This document shows, piece after piece, positions 61,285 to 64,000 of a stretch of DNA of 64,000 nt; position 1 is the stretch's first letter, and each line of letters starts with the position of its first letter. The translations under genes and the position numbers were made by a program. This DNA is from Cellulosimicrobium funkei (GTDB taxonomy: Bacteria > Actinomycetota > Actinomycetes > Actinomycetales > Cellulomonadaceae). The stretch is taken from assembly GCF_001019615.1 (NCBI RefSeq), contig NZ_JNBQ01000006.1:62001-126000 (forward strand), in the 5' to 3' direction. A model generated the notes under the pieces. The model did no database searches, was not told the DNA's origin, and was given only the letters and a program-made list of their open reading frames with translations.

Positions 61285-61493
61285 CGAGTGTCTCGCGTTG
61301 CCGCTCACCGGGGACAGGTGTATTGGCCGGCCGTGGGACGCGGTCTCCGTAGAGCACCCAGGGTGCCGGGGGTCCGCAGGACGGCCGGATCGGCTGGTCG
61401 AACCGGGTGACGCCCGCGCCGCGGCGTGGGACGCCCCGGGGCGCGCGTGCGCCGTCGACCCCCGTGCCCGGGACCCCCGACGACTGGACCAGA

Positions 61494-62780
61494 GTGCACA
61501 ACCCCTTCCGCTCCCGCGCGCCCCAGAACCGTGACGTCGAGACCGCGACCTCCGACGTCGCTCCCACCGAGACCACCCCGGAGACCTCCGCGACGCCCAG
61601 CCGTCGCGCCGCCCGCTCCGCGCGGACGCTGCGCACCACGCGCCGCCGCCGCTGGTCGATCGTCACGGCGGCCACCGCCGTCGCGCTCGTCGGCTCCGGC
61701 GCCGTCGCGTACGGCGAGGCCAACAAGACCGTGACGATCGACGTCGACGGCGAGCTGACGACCGTCAGCACGCTCGCCGGCTCGGTGTCCGGCGCGCTCG
61801 ACGCCGCCGGGATCGAGATCGGTGCGCGCGACCAGGTCGCGCCCGACCCCGCGTCGGCCCTCGACGACGGCGACGAGGTCGTGGTGCGTCTCGGCAAGCA
61901 GGTCACCGTCCAGGCCGACGGCGAGCAGTCCGACGTCTGGCTCACCGCGCTCGACGCGGACGAGGCGCTGAGGACCCTCGCCGAGCGCGGGGGCGACGTG
62001 CGCCTCGTCGCGTCGCGGTCGGGAGAGCGCGCGTCGCTCGACCTGCGCCTCGACACCGACGGCCCGGTGAACGTCGTGGCCGACGGCGAGACGACGGTCG
62101 CGCCCGACGGCAGCATCGGGATCCCCGCGATCCTCGAGCAGCAGGGCATCGAGCTCGGCGAGCTCGACCGCGTGAGCGTCCAGCGCGTCGAGGCCCCCGA
62201 GCCGGGCGCTCCGACCGTCTCGCTCGTCGTCCAGCGCGTCGTCGTCGAGCAGCAGCAGACGACGACCCCCGTGCCGCACGAGACCGTCGAGAAGACGGAC
62301 GCCGCGCGGTACAGCGACGACCCGGCGGTCGTCTCGCAGAAGGGGGCCGACGGCGTCACCACGACGACCTTCGAGGTGACCCTCGTGGACGGCGTCGAGG
62401 AGTCGCGGGAGCAGCTGACCCAGGAGGTCACGACCGCCCCGGTCGACCAGGTCGTCGTCAAGGGGACCAAGGAGCGGCCGAAGGACCCCCGCGCGCTCGG
62501 GCAGCTCATGGCTGCCGAGCGCGGCTGGACCGGGTCGCAGTGGACGTGCCTCGAGAAGCTGTGGACCAAGGAGTCCAACTGGAACCCGAGGGCGGACAAC
62601 CCGACGTCGAGCGCCTACGGCATCCCGCAGTCGCTGCCCGGCTCGAAGATGGCGAGCAAGGGCGCCGACTGGGCGACCAACCCCGCGACCCAGATCGCGT
62701 GGGGCCTGGACTACATCGCCGGCTCCTACGGATCGCCGTGCGGCGCGTGGTCCCACTCGCAGGCGACCAACTGGTACTGA
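61494..62780 (+). CDS. Resuscitation-promoting factor with DUF348, G5 and lysozyme-like domains
   Basis: A 428-residue secreted peptidoglycan hydrolase. GTG 61494 gives HNPFRSR, a start typical of actinobacterial Rpf; an in-frame ATG 29 codons upstream lacks a family match. A basic region and one helix ([20 protein letters not shown]) are followed by three DUF348 units ([50 protein letters not shown]), a G5 domain ([18 protein letters not shown]) and a C-terminal lytic-transglycosylase-like domain with catalytic Glu in [17 protein letters not shown] and SSAYGIPQ. It should cleave wall glycan to promote growth after dormancy. Confidence 0.88.
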   Translation: MHNPFRSRAPQNRDVETATSDVAPTETTPETSATPSRRAARSARTLRTTRRRRWSIVTAATAVALVGSGAVAYGEANKTVTIDVDGELTTVSTLAGSVSGALDAAGIEIGARDQVAPDPASALDDGDEVVVRLGKQVTVQADGEQSDVWLTALDADEALRTLAERGGDVRLVASRSGERASLDLRLDTDGPVNVVADGETTVAPDGSIGIPAILEQQGIELGELDRVSVQRVEAPEPGAPTVSLVVQRVVVEQQQTTTPVPHETVEKTDAARYSDDPAVVSQKGADGVTTTTFEVTLVDGVEESREQLTQEVTTAPVDQVVVKGTKERPKDPRALGQLMAAERGWTGSQWTCLEKLWTKESNWNPRADNPTSSAYGIPQSLPGSKMASKGADWATNPATQIAWGLDYIAGSYGSPCGAWSHSQATNWY

Positions 62781-62810
62781 GCACGGACCTCCCGAGCCGA
62801 CCCGGCTCCG

Positions 62811-62845
62811 GACGGGCCCGCGACCTCCGAGGTCGCGGGCCCGTC
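62811..62845 (+). terminator. Terminator hairpin after rpf
   Basis: Perfect 16-base arms (62811-62826 and 62830-62845) around the loop CCG, followed by GTCGTCC. Confidence 0.85.
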
Positions 62846-62894
62846 GTCGTCCGGCGGCCCCGAGACGGCCCCGCGGCGCGCTGCGCGGGCCGAC

Positions 62895-62900
62895 TAAGAT
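62895..62900 (+). promoter_or_regulatory. Leaderless -10 element (TAAGAT) for metG
   Basis: TAAGAT ends 7 bases before the metG ATG at 62908. Confidence 0.55.
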
Positions 62901-62907
62901 CGCCCGC

Positions 62908-64000
62908 ATGACCCACATCCTCTCGGCCGTGGCGTGGCCGTATGCCAACGGCCCGCGCCACATCGGCCACGTCGCAGGTTTCGGTGTCCCGTCGGACGTC
63001 TTCAGCCGGCACATGCGCATGGCGGGTCACGACGTCCTCATGGTCTCGGGGACCGACGAGCACGGGACGCCCATCCTCGTGCAGGCGGACAAGGAGGGCG
63101 TGACGCCCCAGGAGCTCGCGGACCGGTACAACCGCGTCATCGTCGAGGACCTGCACCAGCTCGGGCTGTCGTACGACCTGTTCACCCGGACCACGACGCG
63201 CAACCACTACGCCGTCGTGCAGGAGATGTTCCGCACGGTCCACAAGAACGGGTACATGGTCGAGCAGACGACCATGGGCGCGATCTCGCCGTCGACGGGC
63301 CGCACGCTTCCGGACCGCTACATCGAGGGCACGTGCCCCATCTGCGGCTACGACGGCGCGCGCGGCGACCAGTGCGACAACTGCGGCAACCAGCTCGACG
63401 CGATCGACCTCATCAACCCGCACAGCCGCATCAACGGCGAGACGCCCAAGTTCGTCGAGTCGAACCACTTCTTCCTCGACCTGCCCGCGTTCGTCGACGC
63501 GCTGGGGGACTGGCTGCGCACGCGCACCGAGTGGCGCCCGAACGTCCTCAAGTTCTCGCTCAACCTGCTCGACGACGTGCGCCCGCGCGCCATGACGCGC
63601 GACATCGACTGGGGCATCCCCGTCCCGCTGGAGGGTTGGGAGTCCAACCCGAGCAAGCGCCTCTACGTGTGGTTCGACGCGGTCATCGGCTACCTGTCGG
63701 CGTCGATCGAGTGGGCGCGGCGCAGCGGCGACCCGGACGCGTGGCGCGCGTTCTGGAACGACCCCGAGGCCCGCTCGTACTACTTCATGGGCAAGGACAA
63801 CATCACGTTCCACTCCCAGATCTGGCCGGCCGAGCTGCTCGGCTACGACGGCCGGGGGAGCAAGGGCGGTGCGCCGGGTGCCTACGGGAACCTCCAGCTC
63901 CCGACGGAGGTCGTGTCGAGCGAGTTCCTCAACGTCGAGGGCCAGAAGTTCTCCTCCTCGCGCGGCGTCGTGATCTACGTGCGCGACATGCTGGCCCGCT
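62908..64000 (+). CDS. metG: Methionine-tRNA ligase, N-terminal part (3' end outside window)
   Basis: The first 364 codons of a class I aminoacyl-tRNA synthetase. [20 protein letters not shown] is the HIGH region; [19 protein letters not shown] and the zinc-finger pairs CPICG and CDNCG (one knuckle insert) follow, then [37 protein letters not shown] and KFSSSRG, the variant KMSKS loop. The frame runs to the window edge. It charges methionine to tRNA, including initiator tRNA. Confidence 0.96.
   Translation, partial: MTHILSAVAWPYANGPRHIGHVAGFGVPSDVFSRHMRMAGHDVLMVSGTDEHGTPILVQADKEGVTPQELADRYNRVIVEDLHQLGLSYDLFTRTTTRNHYAVVQEMFRTVHKNGYMVEQTTMGAISPSTGRTLPDRYIEGTCPICGYDGARGDQCDNCGNQLDAIDLINPHSRINGETPKFVESNHFFLDLPAFVDALGDWLRTRTEWRPNVLKFSLNLLDDVRPRAMTRDIDWGIPVPLEGWESNPSKRLYVWFDAVIGYLSASIEWARRSGDPDAWRAFWNDPEARSYYFMGKDNITFHSQIWPAELLGYDGRGSKGGAPGAYGNLQLPTEVVSSEFLNVEGQKFSSSRGVVIYVRDMLAR

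Noticed and set aside
61291-61493. c-di-AMP riboswitch before rpf
   Set aside because: Looked for the conserved blocks seen at 6030-6196; they are absent.

Overview
The window is a 64 kb chromosomal segment of a very high-GC actinobacterium. Codon third positions are almost all G or C. Typical actinobacterial markers are present: IdeR, a DUF348/G5 resuscitation-promoting factor, a protein O-mannosyltransferase divergent from rsmI, a SepX/GlpR-like division membrane protein, and a c-di-AMP riboswitch before an NlpC/P60 hydrolase. The polysaccharide genes (GH94 phosphorylase, GH20 hexosaminidase) and the gene set suggest a Micrococcales member, perhaps of the Cellulomonas/Cellulosimicrobium/Promicromonospora group; that placement is inference. 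No insertion sequence, integrase, CRISPR array or prophage was seen.

Layout. 0-5.9 kb: end of a purine permease, manA, a MarR-MFS pair, serC, ideR. 6-10 kb: c-di-AMP riboswitch and NlpC/P60 hydrolase, tandem universal stress protein, DrrAB-like ABC exporter. 10-15 kb: a guanidino-modifying enzyme, ornithine aminotransferase and aspartate aminotransferase run, then PadR. 15-25 kb: TetR/MFS pair, SRPBCC and EcsC proteins, OsmC, NDH-2, thyA-folA, nucleoside hydrolase, tRNA-Arg, a lipoprotein and a membrane protein. 25-31 kb: a candidate small RNA, a 1377-residue helicase-like protein whose ATPase and nuclease motifs are both degraded, a repeat island and a small conserved protein. 31-38 kb: mscL, SAF protein, FmdB-type zinc ribbon, CIRCE heat-shock operator, penicillin acylase, DUF6326-like protein and a two-component system. 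38-46 kb: formyl-THF cyclo-ligase, a nucleotidyltransferase-phosphohexomutase fusion with a GH94 phosphorylase, RimJ-like acetyltransferase, SepX/GlpR-like protein, tRNA-Ala. 46-48.4 kb: a three-gene accessory cassette next to tRNA-Ala. 48.4-64 kb: formylglycine-generating enzyme, DUF4190 protein, lipoprotein, GH20, Pmt, rsmI, nicotinamidase, MarR-like protein, alaC, SDR, holin-like protein, PQQ-type sugar dehydrogenase, Rpf and the start of metG.

How genes work together. The GH94 protein looks closer to N,N'-diacetylchitobiose phosphorylase than to cellobiose phosphorylase. Its partner enzyme could turn GlcNAc-1-phosphate into GlcNAc-6-phosphate or UDP-GlcNAc, and the cytosolic GH20 8 kb away would complete intracellular chitooligosaccharide use. 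thyA and folA form the dTMP/folate recycling pair. The ddaH-like, rocD and aspartate aminotransferase genes form an arginine-to-glutamate route. Many genes begin with TAnnnT followed 6-7 bases later by ATG or GTG, which points to widespread leaderless transcription, and many gene ends carry long, often perfect hairpins.
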